The notes under the pieces: model-generated
Databases searched by the model: none
Told to the model about the DNA's origin: nothing
What the model saw: the letters and a program-made list of their open reading frames with translations, nothing else
Position numbers and translations under genes: made by a program
In this document: positions 51,681 to 63,124 of the stretch, piece after piece
How the letters are laid out: each line of letters opens with the position of its first letter
How positions within the stretch are numbered: the first letter of the stretch is position 1
DNA from: Streptomyces luomodiensis
GTDB taxonomy: Bacteria > Actinomycetota > Actinomycetes > Streptomycetales > Streptomycetaceae
Reading direction: 5' to 3'
Assembly: GCF_031679605.1 (NCBI RefSeq)
Contig: NZ_CP117522.1
Coordinates: 8,246,001 to 8,310,000, forward strand
DNA: 64,000 bases

Positions 51681-52598
51681 TCACTTGGTGCTGAAGCGCA
51701 GGACCGCGCCATCCCCGGTGACGGCGACGGCGCGGACGGTGACCGTATCGCCGCCCGCATCGCCGAACGATCCGGTTCCGCCGGACGTCAGCGTGAGCTG
51801 TCCCGCGCCGCCCTCGGGTCCGCCGTTGCTCACCTTGGCCTTGGTCTCCGTGAGCGATACGCGCACCCGCCACGCGCGGAGCGGGAAATCCACCTGCTTC
51901 GTCACCAGGATCTCGCACCTCCCGTCCGCGCAGGCGCCGGTGTCCGAGCCGTCCGCGGCCTTGGGCAGCGGTTCGGGCGGGGCGCACGGGGGCGCGGCGC
52001 GGTAGGCGGCGAAGAGTTCCGGCTCCTTGGCGACCACGGTCGACAGCCCCGGCGCGGGCCTCTTCAGGGACTCGATCAGCTTGCCGACACGTTCGGCCCG
52101 GTCGACCGAGTCCTCCGCGGGGCTGGTGAAGCCGCTGTTGTCGGTGAGCGCGGTGACCTTCGGGCGGATGGTCGCGACCTGCTCGGCCAGGCTGTCGTGC
52201 AGCCGGTCCGCGGCGGCGATGCCCGACGACGGCACGCCGCCGAGCTTCTCCGCGACCTCGTCGAGCGACGAGGAGGTGCTCGACAGGTAGCCCATGGCGG
52301 TGAACTCGGGCCCGATCAGCGCGTCCTCGGGCGGATCGGTGATCTCCTCGATCTCGTCCGCGCTGTCCGCCTTCACCGTCTCGTAGAGCTTGGTGGCCGC
52401 ACACATCCGGCCGGCCCAGGTCACCAACGCCCGGCTGGGCCCGGCGGCCTTCGACGCGCTCGCCGAAGGCCGCCGGGCCGAGTCGCCCAAGTCCTCGGTG
52501 TCCGAGGCACATCCGCCGACGGCCAGCGCCGCCCCCACCGCCAGCGTGACCCCGACCGCCAGCCCGGCCACGCGTCCCATCCCCGTCGTCACCGGCAT
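51681..52598 (-). CDS. Lipoprotein of unknown function
   Basis: A 305-aa exported lipoprotein (lipobox A-V-G-G-C near residue 30). The mature part is mostly helical in its first 150 residues (acidic, Ser-rich) and contains four further Cys that could pair (two near 205-212, then C-A-D-G-R-C). First gene of the lipoprotein-soluble protein-M48 protease operon. No family recognised. Confidence 0.82.
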   Translation of the reverse strand: MPVTTGMGRVAGLAVGVTLAVGAALAVGGCASDTEDLGDSARRPSASASKAAGPSRALVTWAGRMCAATKLYETVKADSADEIEEITDPPEDALIGPEFTAMGYLSSTSSSLDEVAEKLGGVPSSGIAAADRLHDSLAEQVATIRPKVTALTDNSGFTSPAEDSVDRAERVGKLIESLKRPAPGLSTVVAKEPELFAAYRAAPPCAPPEPLPKAADGSDTGACADGRCEILVTKQVDFPLRAWRVRVSLTETKAKVSNGGPEGGAGQLTLTSGGTGSFGDAGGDTVTVRAVAVTGDGAVLRFSTK

Positions 52599-52740
52599 GG
52601 TCCATCCCCTCTTCCCGCTGCTTCGGCCTCGGCCCGCAATCCTGCCGCCGGGGCTCCGGGACCCCTCCCCGCCGTTTCGGTATCACGGGAACCGGGCCGC
52701 CCCACTCGTCAGTGGGAAAACGTGCCGGGGGAGTGCGGGG

Positions 52741-55700
52741 TCACGCGCCCCGCCTGATACGTCCGAGCAGGCGCGGGGCGAGCTGCCGGACGCCGGTCGC
52801 GGTGACCAGTTCCATCGACGGTACGACGCAGCCCAGCCTGCGTTGCAGTACGGAGCTCAGCTCGGCCGCCATCAGCGATTCCAGCCCGAGCTGGTCGAGC
52901 CGGGTGTTCGGATCGATCCGCTCCGGCGTGGTCTGGAGCACCGTCGCCAGTGCCGAGACCAGCACATCGGTGACGATGCCCAGCGCTTCCGGCTCGGCCA
53001 CCGAGCGCACCCGCTCCGGCACGTTCCCCTCGGCGTCATCGACGGTGGCCTCCCGCGCGGGCAGCACCTCGGTGAAGCGCGGCGCGGCGACGGTGGGAAG
53101 CAGTTTCGCGGTCTGCGACCAGTCCGTGTTCCCCACCATGATGACGTCCACGTCGGGATCGGTGATGAACTCCCCCAGCAGCCTGGTGGCCGCTTCCGAG
53201 TCGAGTTCCCCGAAACCGGCCTGTCGCATGGTCTCGGCCATTCCGGCACGGTCGACATAGCCGGTGTCGGAGATGGCGCACCACTGCACGGCCAGCCCCG
53301 GCAGCCCCGCCGCCCGGCGCTGCCGGATGATCGCCTCGCCCGCCAGGTTGCCCGCGGCGTAGGTGCTCTGCCGCAGGTTTCCGGCGAGCGCGGAGATGGA
53401 GCTGTAGAAGACGAAGAAGTCCAGCGGCAGATCACGGGTGACCTGGTCCAGATGGGCCGTCCCGGCCAGTTTCGGGCTCACCACCGCCCGGGTCCGCTCG
53501 TCGTCGAGTTCCACCGCGACGGCGTCGTCGAGAACGTCGTCGAGCACCATGGCGGAGTTGATGACCCCCCGCAGCGGACGCCCGGTGGCCTCGATGGCGT
53601 CCACCAGCCGCCGGGTCGCGGCGGGGTCGGTGATGTCGGTGGCGTAGGCGGTGGCCGTCGCCCCTTCCGCCGCGATGCGCTCGATGACGGCACCGGCTTC
53701 CGGGTGGGCGGCGCCACCGCGGGAGGCCAGGGCCAGGTGGCGCGCCCCGCACCGGGCCAGCCACAGGGCGGTGGCCGCGCCGAACCCGCCCAGCCCGCCG
53801 GTGACCAGATACGTCGCCTCCGGATCCAGGGCGACGGGTGGCCGCGGTATCCGTACCGGGACGGGTTCCGCCGGGTCGAAGGTGATGACGATCTTGCCGA
53901 TGTGCCGGGAGTCCCGCAGCAGCGCCATGGCCTCGGCGATCTGGTCCGCGGGGTAGGTCATATGGGGCAGTGGCCGGTAGACCCCGGCCCCGACGCGTTC
54001 GGTCAGTTCGGCGATCAGCCGCTCGGCCACCTCGCCGTCGCCCTTGAGGAGGCTGGTGAGGTCGACCCCGAAGAAGGCGAGGTCCCGGCTGAACGGCCGC
54101 AGAGCGAGCGCGTTGTCGGCGAGCACATCGCGCTTTCCGAGTTCCACGAACCGGCCGTGCGGGCGCAGCAGTTCCATACCGCGGCCCAGCGCTTCCCCCG
54201 CGACCGAGTTGAGCACCACGTCCACTCCGCGGCCCGCGGTGATCTCGCGGACCTCGTCGGCGAAGCCGAGGCCGCGCGAGTCCAGCACATGGCGGTAGCC
54301 GAGCAGGCGCAGGAGCTGACGTTTGGCGGGGCTGCCCGCGGTGGCGATGACCGTGGCCCCGACGTGTTCGGCGTACCGCAGCGCGGCCAGCCCCACCCCG
54401 CCGGCCGCCCCGTGGACCAGGATCGTCTCCCCCGGGCGGAGCCGGGCCAGGTAGTCGAGGCCGTAGTGCACCGTGGCGAACACCGTCGGGATGGTCGCGG
54501 CCTCGGTGCACGACATGCCCTCGGGGACCGGGATGGTGAGCCGGGCGCGGCAGCGCAGATGGGAGGCGAGGCTTCCGGCGTGCGGGACCATCACCCGGTC
54601 GCCGACGGCCCGGTCGGTCACCCCGGTCCCGACGCGGACCACCACGCCCGCGCATTCGCTGCCCAGCAACGGGACGCCGGTGTCCGGGGTCTCGGCCATG
54701 GGCGGCACCAGCCCCCGGGAGACCATGACGTCGGCGTAGTTGAGCGCCGCCGCCCGAACCTCGATGACCACCTCTCCCGGGCCCGGTTCGGGTACGTCCA
54801 CCGCCGTCCAGGCCAGTCCGCCGTCCGGCATGGCCAAGGCGAAGGGGCGGACGGGGTGGGTGGCGGTCCGGCGCTCGGCGACCCGTGGCACGAAGCGCCC
54901 GCCCGCGGTGAGCACGACCTCGTCCTCGTCGGTCCCGGCGAGCAGCTCCGCGCAGACGTCCGCCGCGGTGGCACCGGGGGTCACCGCGATCCTGCGAACC
55001 CTCAGCAGCGGGTTCTCACTGGTCAGGGTGCGCGCCTGGGCCCAGGCGGCGGCCGGGGCGGGCCGTTCGGGGACCGCGGTGTGCTCGCCGCCGGTCAGGA
55101 CCCAGGCGTGCACGTCGCGGTGTTCCGGCAGCGCCTGGCAGGCGGTGACCATCGCCCTGAGGACGGCCGCCTGCCGGACCACCAGCTCGACGGTGTCCTC
55201 CCCTTCGCCACCGGACCCCTCGCCACCGGCCGCCTCGCCACCGGGTCCGTCGTCAGCGGTCTCGTCGCCGAGCAGCACCAGGATTCCGGTGCTCTCCTCG
55301 GTGCTGGCGAGGGCGGCGCCCCAGCGTGCGGCGTCGTTGGAGGCGTCGAGCCGGGTCACCGTGCGGCCCAGCGTGCGCAGCCGCGCCGCCACGGCGTCGG
55401 GCAGCTCCCCGATGCCGTCGGCGCCGATGCCGTCGGCGACCACGAGGAAGTGGCCGGGCGCGGTGTCCGGGGGCGTGGGCGCGGGCGCAAGCGGTGCGCG
55501 TCCGGCCCGGTCGGCGAAGAGCACCGAGCAGGTCGGGTCCGCCCCGAGCTGGGCCACGCCGTCGAACCCCGCGGAGCGCAGCACGTCGGGCCACTGCTCG
55601 CGGGCGAGCAGGATGTCCTCGCGCAGGTCCGTGTCGGTGAAGTCGTCCGCCGACGCCAGCAGCCCGTAGCAGGGGGCGAAGAGGTCGTTGTCGTGGAACT

Positions 55701-58700
55701 CCACGGCGAGCAACCGGCCGCCGGTGTCCAGGAGTTCGCGGACATGGCCGAGGGCCCGGCGGACATCGGTGGTGGCGTGCAGGACGTTGGCGGCGATCAC
55801 CAGGTCGAAGGATCCGGTGGCGAAACCCTGTGCGGCGGGGTCCCGGTCCAGATCCAGCGTCCGGTAGTCGAGGAAACGGTGTTCGGCGAACCGGTTGCGG
55901 GCCCGGGGGAAGAACGCGCTGGAGACGTCCGTATAGGTGTAGGTGGTGCGAGCGGCGGGCAACCGGGGCAGCAGCCAGGCGGTGGTGGACCCGGTACCGG
56001 CACCGACCTCCAGGATGCGCAGCGGCCGGTCCGCGGGCCAGGCTTCGACCAGCCCGGTGATCAGCTCCCTGGCGATCCGGTTCAGGTACTGGTGTCCCAC
56101 GGAGGTCGTGTAGTGCAGTTCGGCGAGGCGTTCGGTGTCCGAGAACAGCAACCGCATCGGGTCCACGTCCCCCGTGAGCACCCCGGCCAGCTGCGGACCG
56201 CACCGCGCGTACATGAGCACGTCCGGCGCCATGGCGGGGAAGTCCCGCAGCAGTTCGGAGACCAGCCGCCGCGGTTCCGGGCTCCGGCCGAGGACACCCT
56301 CCCGTTCGGCGAGCGACCTCAGCCTGTGGTGCAGCCGCCGGTTGCGCGGCCGCGCGCCCGCCGCCTCCAGCTCGGCGAGCGCGGCCACCACGAAGTGGGC
56401 GGTCAGGTGTTTGACGCGGCGGACGAAGGAGTGGCTGTCGTGCCGCCGCAACGCCGTGGTCAGCGCCTCGATCTCGGCGGTGCGCGCGGCGGCGAGCGCG
56501 GTGGCGGACGGCAGTCCGGCCGGTCCGGTGGCCCCGGGCAGCGGGGCGGCCCGGAGCGTAGTGACGATGCGGTGGACGCCGCTCGCCGCCCCCTTGTTCC
56601 TGCGCACCGTGACACCGCCCAGTTCCATGGCGACGGTGCCGTCCGGGTCCGCGATGGTGATGTCCACCACCGCCTCCCGCAGCGACAGGCCGCGGGTCCG
56701 TACCAGCGCCACTCCCCGGTCGGCGGGGGTGCGCCAGAGCCGGACCCGCTCGAACCCGGCCGGCAGGAACTGGTGCACCTGCCCGTTCTCGACCTGCGGG
56801 AACAGCGCCCAGATGGCCTGAAGCGCGCAGTCCACCAGGGCCGGGTGGACGTGGAACCCCTGGGCCCCGCCCGGGTTGGTGTAGTCGACGAGCACGGTGT
56901 CGTCGCCGACGGCGAGCCGCTGGACACCGCGGAAGGCGGCTCCGTACGCCAGCTCCACCTGCCGCATCCGCGCATAGTGCGCGTCCCCGGAGACCTCGCT
57001 CGTCGCGGCCTTCCGGATGCCCGGCACGTCCAGTGGCGCCGGGGGCCCGCCGGGCAGCCGGCGCACCCGCCCCCGGGCGTGTTCCTGCCAGTCCTCGTCG
57101 CGCCGGCGGGAGGCCACCCGGGCCACCTCACCGGAGAGCCAGGTCTGCACGGTGACGTCCATGTCCGGGTCGTCCCACGGCAACACCAGCGCCTTGCCGA
57201 TGTCCAGGCCGGTGATCTCCACCTCGCCCTCCCGTACGATCCGGCCGGCCGCGAGGGCCATCTCCAGATACGCGGCACCCGGCATCACCACCGCCCCGCT
57301 GACCCGGTGGTCGCCGACCCAGCCCAGCCGCGACGGCTCCACCGGGGTCTGCCACGTGGGTTCCACGCTCGGCAACCGGTCCCCGAGCAGGGCGTGCCCC
57401 GACGCCTGACCGGCACCCGACCGCGCGGACCACCAGTCCGGGGCGCCGTTGAAGTGGTGTTCCCGCTGCCATGGATAGGCGGGCAGCGGCACCACCCGGC
57501 CGGGCACCGGGAACCAGGTGTCCCAGTCGACCTCGGCCCCGGCCGCCAGCACCGTGGCGCAGGTGGTCCGCAGCGCGTCCGGGCCGGGAGCCCGGCGGAC
57601 CAGTGTGCCGACCGTGGTCACCGGCCGGTCCGCGGTGGCGCACTGCTTGCGCAGATAGCCGCGCAGCACCGGATGCGGGCCGATCTCCACGAGCGTGCCG
57701 CAGCCGTGCTCCTCCACCAGCGCCCTGACGGCGGATGCGAACAGCACCGGTTCCCGGACGTTGCGCCACCAGTACCCGGTGGTGAGCTGGGTGCCCGGCA
57801 GGGTGCCACCGGTGACCGTGGAGACGAACGGCACCGATCCGGCGTGGGGCGCCAGCCCGGCCAGCGCCGTGTGCACCCGGTCCCGGATGGGGTCCATCGA
57901 CCGGCTGTGGAAGGCGTAGTCCAGGTCCAGGTCCCGGAAGAAGACGCCGCGGCGCCGCAGTTCGTCGCCCAGCGCGGACAGTTCCTCGGCGTTTCCGGCC
58001 AGGGTGACATCGTCGGGGCTGTTCACCGCGGCCAGCTCCAGACCGCTGCCGGTGAGCAACTCGGCGATCCCGTCGGCCGGGAGCCCCACCGCCGCCATCC
58101 GCCCGCCGCCGGCCGTCGCCACCTGTGCGAGGCTGCGTTCGACGGTCACCCGGCAGGCCGTCGCCAGGTCCAGCACCCCGCAGGCGTACGCCGCGGCCAC
58201 TTCACCCACCGAATGCCCCGCCACCGCGGCGGGCCGGATGCCGCGCTCCGCCAGCAGTGCGGTCAGGCCGACCTGCACCGCGAACAGCAGCGGTTGGGCG
58301 ACCTCGGTGCGCTCCAGCTCCGGTGCCGCGGAGCGCAGCGCCGCGAGCACCGACCAGCCCAGACGCCCGGCCAGCTCCGCGTCCACCTCGGCGACCGCGT
58401 CGCGGAACGCCGGTTCGGTGTCCAGCAGATCCGCGCCCATGCCCGCCCACTGGGCGCCGTTGCCGGAGTACACGAACGCCACCGGGCCCGCACTCGCCCC
58501 CGCGGCCGCGCCCCCGGGCACGGGCGTGCCCTGGGCGACCGTCTCCAGCAGGGTGGCGGCCTGGTCGGCGCTGTCCGCCAGCACGGCGACCCGTTCGCGG
58601 TGGTGCCCGCGCCGGAGGCAGCTGGTGAACGCCAGGTCGTAGAAGGAGCCCGGCTCGCGCAGCCGGGCGGCCGTCCGGCGGACGGCCTCGGTGAGCGCCT

Positions 58701-60090
58701 CCGGGGTGGCCGCCGAGACCAGCACCGGCAAGGACGCCGTCTTCGGTGGCGCGGGCACGGAAGGTGCGGGCGGTGGCCCGAGAACGGCGTGCGCGTTGGC
58801 CCCGCCGAAACCGAACGAGTTGACCGCCAGCGCGCCCGCCTCCAGGGGCCGTGGCGCGGTCACCGGTTCCAGGCCCCATGCGGAGAAGTCGATGGCGGGG
58901 TTGAGCGGTTCGGCGTGCAGCGACTCCGGGATCACCCCGTGGCGCAGCATGAGCACGGCCTTGAGCAGACCGGCGATGCCCGCCCCGGACTCCAGGTGGC
59001 CGACGTTCGACTTCACCGAGCCGACGGGCAGCGGCGTACCGCGGTGCATGCCGAGGGCCCTGCCCAGCGCCTGGCACTCCAACGGGTCGCCCACCAGCGT
59101 CCCGGTGCCGTGGGCTTCCACATAGGACACGTCCTCCGGGCGCACTCCGGCCCGCCGGTGCACCCGACGTATCAGGTGTTCCTGCGCCTCCGCGCTGGGC
59201 AGCGACAGACCGGGGGTGCGCCCGTCCGAGCCCACTCCGGTGCCGAGGACCACGGCGTGCACGGTGTCCCCGTCCCGCCTGGCGTCGGCGAGGCGCTTGA
59301 GCACCACCACCGCGCCGCCCTCGGCGCGCACGTATCCGTCGGCGTTCGCGGAGAAGGGGCGGCAGCGGCCGCTGCGGGACTGCATGGACGCCTTGGAGAA
59401 CCCGACGAAGTCGCCCGGGTTCAGCAGCAGATTGATACCGCAGGCGAGCGCCACCTCGCCGTCCCCGGCGCGCAGCTGTACGCACGCCTGGTGCAGGGCG
59501 AACAGGGACGAGGAACAGGCGGTGTCCACCGCCATGGACGGGCCCCGCAGATCGAACAGGTGCGAGATCCGGTTGGCGGTGTTGCACAGCGCCGAGCCCG
59601 CGATCGTGTACGCCGTGATGGTCTCCGGGTGGGCGGACTGGAGCTGGCCGTAGTTGCCGTTGCTCACCCCCACGTAGACCCCGGAATCCGTGCCGGCGAG
59701 CGTCCCCGGATCGACACCGGCGTCGTCGAGGGCCTCCTGGGCCATCTCCAGCAGCAGTCGCTGCTGCGGGTCCATCCGGCTCGCCTCCCGGGGCGACAGC
59801 CCGAAGAACGCGGCGTCGAAACCGGTGATGTCCTCCAGGAACCCGCCCGCGGCCGAGTACGTCTTGCCGGGACGCCGTGGATCGGGGTCCACGAAGCGGC
59901 GTGTGTCGAACCGGTCCGCCGGTACCTCACCGACCAGGTCGCGCCCCGTGGCGAGCGCGGCCCACAACTCCTCGGGGTCGGTGATGCCCCCCGGTAACCG
60001 GCAGCTGAGCCCGATGATGGCGATATCGTCGGATCGCTCGGCACGAGCGAACGGGGCAGCGGTCCGTATGTACTTCTTCTGTTCTGACAT
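52741..60090 (-). CDS. Single-module reducing polyketide synthase KS-AT-DH-cMT-ER-KR-ACP
   Basis: A 2449-aa type I PKS. KS: D-T-A-C-S-S-S with Cys192, plus E-A-H-G-T-G-T and K-S-N-V-G-H. AT: G-H-S-V-G-E with Ser627; Y-A-F-H suggests malonyl-CoA. DH: H-R-V-S-G-x-x-x-x-P with His928. C-methyltransferase: L-E-V-G-A-G-T-G near 1363. ER: H-G-A-A-G-G-V-G near 1897. KR: T-G-G-L-G-G-F-G near 2100 and Y-A-A-G-N near 2245. ACP: G-L-E-S-L with Ser2405. All reductive sites look intact, so fully reduced, possibly alpha-methylated chains are expected, made iteratively or as a single extension. No thioesterase and no partner biosynthetic gene is adjacent. Codon 32 is TTA (59997-59995). The ATG at 60090 was chosen as the start nearest the KS; its ribosome site is weak. 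Confidence 0.95.
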   Translation of the reverse strand: MSEQKKYIRTAAPFARAERSDDIAIIGLSCRLPGGITDPEELWAALATGRDLVGEVPADRFDTRRFVDPDPRRPGKTYSAAGGFLEDITGFDAAFFGLSPREASRMDPQQRLLLEMAQEALDDAGVDPGTLAGTDSGVYVGVSNGNYGQLQSAHPETITAYTIAGSALCNTANRISHLFDLRGPSMAVDTACSSSLFALHQACVQLRAGDGEVALACGINLLLNPGDFVGFSKASMQSRSGRCRPFSANADGYVRAEGGAVVVLKRLADARRDGDTVHAVVLGTGVGSDGRTPGLSLPSAEAQEHLIRRVHRRAGVRPEDVSYVEAHGTGTLVGDPLECQALGRALGMHRGTPLPVGSVKSNVGHLESGAGIAGLLKAVLMLRHGVIPESLHAEPLNPAIDFSAWGLEPVTAPRPLEAGALAVNSFGFGGANAHAVLGPPPAPSVPAPPKTASLPVLVSAATPEALTEAVRRTAARLREPGSFYDLAFTSCLRRGHHRERVAVLADSADQAATLLETVAQGTPVPGGAAAGASAGPVAFVYSGNGAQWAGMGADLLDTEPAFRDAVAEVDAELAGRLGWSVLAALRSAAPELERTEVAQPLLFAVQVGLTALLAERGIRPAAVAGHSVGEVAAAYACGVLDLATACRVTVERSLAQVATAGGGRMAAVGLPADGIAELLTGSGLELAAVNSPDDVTLAGNAEELSALGDELRRRGVFFRDLDLDYAFHSRSMDPIRDRVHTALAGLAPHAGSVPFVSTVTGGTLPGTQLTTGYWWRNVREPVLFASAVRALVEEHGCGTLVEIGPHPVLRGYLRKQCATADRPVTTVGTLVRRAPGPDALRTTCATVLAAGAEVDWDTWFPVPGRVVPLPAYPWQREHHFNGAPDWWSARSGAGQASGHALLGDRLPSVEPTWQTPVEPSRLGWVGDHRVSGAVVMPGAAYLEMALAAGRIVREGEVEITGLDIGKALVLPWDDPDMDVTVQTWLSGEVARVASRRRDEDWQEHARGRVRRLPGGPPAPLDVPGIRKAATSEVSGDAHYARMRQVELAYGAAFRGVQRLAVGDDTVLVDYTNPGGAQGFHVHPALVDCALQAIWALFPQVENGQVHQFLPAGFERVRLWRTPADRGVALVRTRGLSLREAVVDITIADPDGTVAMELGGVTVRRNKGAASGVHRIVTTLRAAPLPGATGPAGLPSATALAAARTAEIEALTTALRRHDSHSFVRRVKHLTAHFVVAALAELEAAGARPRNRRLHHRLRSLAEREGVLGRSPEPRRLVSELLRDFPAMAPDVLMYARCGPQLAGVLTGDVDPMRLLFSDTERLAELHYTTSVGHQYLNRIARELITGLVEAWPADRPLRILEVGAGTGSTTAWLLPRLPAARTTYTYTDVSSAFFPRARNRFAEHRFLDYRTLDLDRDPAAQGFATGSFDLVIAANVLHATTDVRRALGHVRELLDTGGRLLAVEFHDNDLFAPCYGLLASADDFTDTDLREDILLAREQWPDVLRSAGFDGVAQLGADPTCSVLFADRAGRAPLAPAPTPPDTAPGHFLVVADGIGADGIGELPDAVAARLRTLGRTVTRLDASNDAARWGAALASTEESTGILVLLGDETADDGPGGEAAGGEGSGGEGEDTVELVVRQAAVLRAMVTACQALPEHRDVHAWVLTGGEHTAVPERPAPAAAWAQARTLTSENPLLRVRRIAVTPGATAADVCAELLAGTDEDEVVLTAGGRFVPRVAERRTATHPVRPFALAMPDGGLAWTAVDVPEPGPGEVVIEVRAAALNYADVMVSRGLVPPMAETPDTGVPLLGSECAGVVVRVGTGVTDRAVGDRVMVPHAGSLASHLRCRARLTIPVPEGMSCTEAATIPTVFATVHYGLDYLARLRPGETILVHGAAGGVGLAALRYAEHVGATVIATAGSPAKRQLLRLLGYRHVLDSRGLGFADEVREITAGRGVDVVLNSVAGEALGRGMELLRPHGRFVELGKRDVLADNALALRPFSRDLAFFGVDLTSLLKGDGEVAERLIAELTERVGAGVYRPLPHMTYPADQIAEAMALLRDSRHIGKIVITFDPAEPVPVRIPRPPVALDPEATYLVTGGLGGFGAATALWLARCGARHLALASRGGAAHPEAGAVIERIAAEGATATAYATDITDPAATRRLVDAIEATGRPLRGVINSAMVLDDVLDDAVAVELDDERTRAVVSPKLAGTAHLDQVTRDLPLDFFVFYSSISALAGNLRQSTYAAGNLAGEAIIRQRRAAGLPGLAVQWCAISDTGYVDRAGMAETMRQAGFGELDSEAATRLLGEFITDPDVDVIMVGNTDWSQTAKLLPTVAAPRFTEVLPAREATVDDAEGNVPERVRSVAEPEALGIVTDVLVSALATVLQTTPERIDPNTRLDQLGLESLMAAELSSVLQRRLGCVVPSMELVTATGVRQLAPRLLGRIRRGA

Positions 60091-60341
60091 CCCGGCCGAG
60101 AGTACCAACGCGGCCCGGTGACCTGCGGACGTGTGCTTCGCCTCGACGGCAATGGCTTCTACGCCGGGCTTTTTCGCAGCGCCAAGCGCCTCCGAGTCCG
60201 GCTGAGCCCGTCCGAGCCCGTCCGAGCCACCACCCGGACGGCATAACGGTGCATAATCGGGCAAAAATTGTCCGCGTGGCGCCAAACTTGAATCTGTCGT
60301 TTCTCTGTACCGTTCGCCTTCATGAGGGTAGGTTCGGCGCC
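60091..60341. promoter_or_regulatory. Divergent region between PKS and furA
   Basis: About 250 bp without a gene. The furA side (60243-60310) has an A/T-rich patch, unusual locally, with a repeated GCATAA and a C-A-A-A-C-T-T-G-A-A-T stretch; in Streptomyces, FurA represses its own operon from a site at the promoter, so the operator should be here. A CCGTCCG/CGGACGG inverted repeat lies at 60218-60241. Confidence 0.5.
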
Positions 60342-60788
60342 ATGACCGCATCCCAGACTCCGACCACTGCCGAGGAGCTGCGCGGTGCCGGCCTGCGGGT
60401 GACGGCCGCCCGCATCGCGCTGCTCGAGACCGTCCGGGACGGTGACCATCTCGGCGTCGAGGCGATCGCCTCCGGAGTGCGCGACCGCGTAGGCCATATC
60501 TCCCTCCAGGCCGTGTACGAGGGCCTCCACGCACTGACCGCGGCGGGCCTCGTACGCCGCATCGAACCGGCCGGCGACCCCGCCCGGTTCGAGGGACGGG
60601 TCGGCGACAACCATCACCATGTCGTGTGCCGATCGTGCCGCGCCGTCGCCGACGTCGACTGCGCGGCGGGTGAGGCGCCCTGCCTGACCGCGTCCGACGA
60701 CCACGGCTTCGCGATCGACGAGGCCGAGGTCATCTACTGGGGCCTGTGCCCCGACTGTTCGAGCGCCACCAGTTCCTGCGCACCATGA
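60342..60788 (+). CDS. furA: Fur-family redox repressor FurA
   Basis: A 148-aa metal-dependent repressor of the FurA/CatR subgroup. An N-terminal winged helix (A-A-R-I-A-L-L-E-T-V, then S-L-Q-A-V-Y-E-G-L) is followed by the H-H-H-V-V-C-R-S-C metal region and a second C-P-D-C pair. In Streptomyces this protein represses its own gene and the adjacent catalase-peroxidase and is inactivated by oxidation. The ATG at 60342 keeps the family's usual N-terminal length; the ribosome site is poor, and a leaderless transcript is possible. It lies 24 bp before katG. Confidence 0.93.
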   Translation: MTASQTPTTAEELRGAGLRVTAARIALLETVRDGDHLGVEAIASGVRDRVGHISLQAVYEGLHALTAAGLVRRIEPAGDPARFEGRVGDNHHHVVCRSCRAVADVDCAAGEAPCLTASDDHGFAIDEAEVIYWGLCPDCSSATSSCAP

Positions 60789-63032
<2,244 letters not shown>

Positions 63033-63048
63033 CCCATCTGACAGCTGA

Positions 63049-63080
63049 CAGGGACGTCCGGGCCGGTCCGGACGTCCCTG
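63049..63080. terminator. Strong hairpin terminator after katG
   Basis: Perfect 13-bp arms (63049-63061, 63068-63080) with a 6-nt loop, 16 bases past the katG stop and 44 bases before the opposing symporter stop, so possibly bidirectional. Confidence 0.85.
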
Positions 63081-63124
63081 CGTCATGCGGGCCCAGCGCC
63101 CTGGGCCACATCGGCCCGGGGCGA

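Noticed and set aside
48905..51694. Long plus-strand frame opposite the M48 protease
   Set aside because: Antisense shadow; Gln/Arg/Pro-rich and without a ribosome site.
52390..59997. Long plus-strand frame opposite the PKS
   Set aside because: It mirrors the PKS in another phase and shows no domain; the PKS on the minus strand has every catalytic motif.
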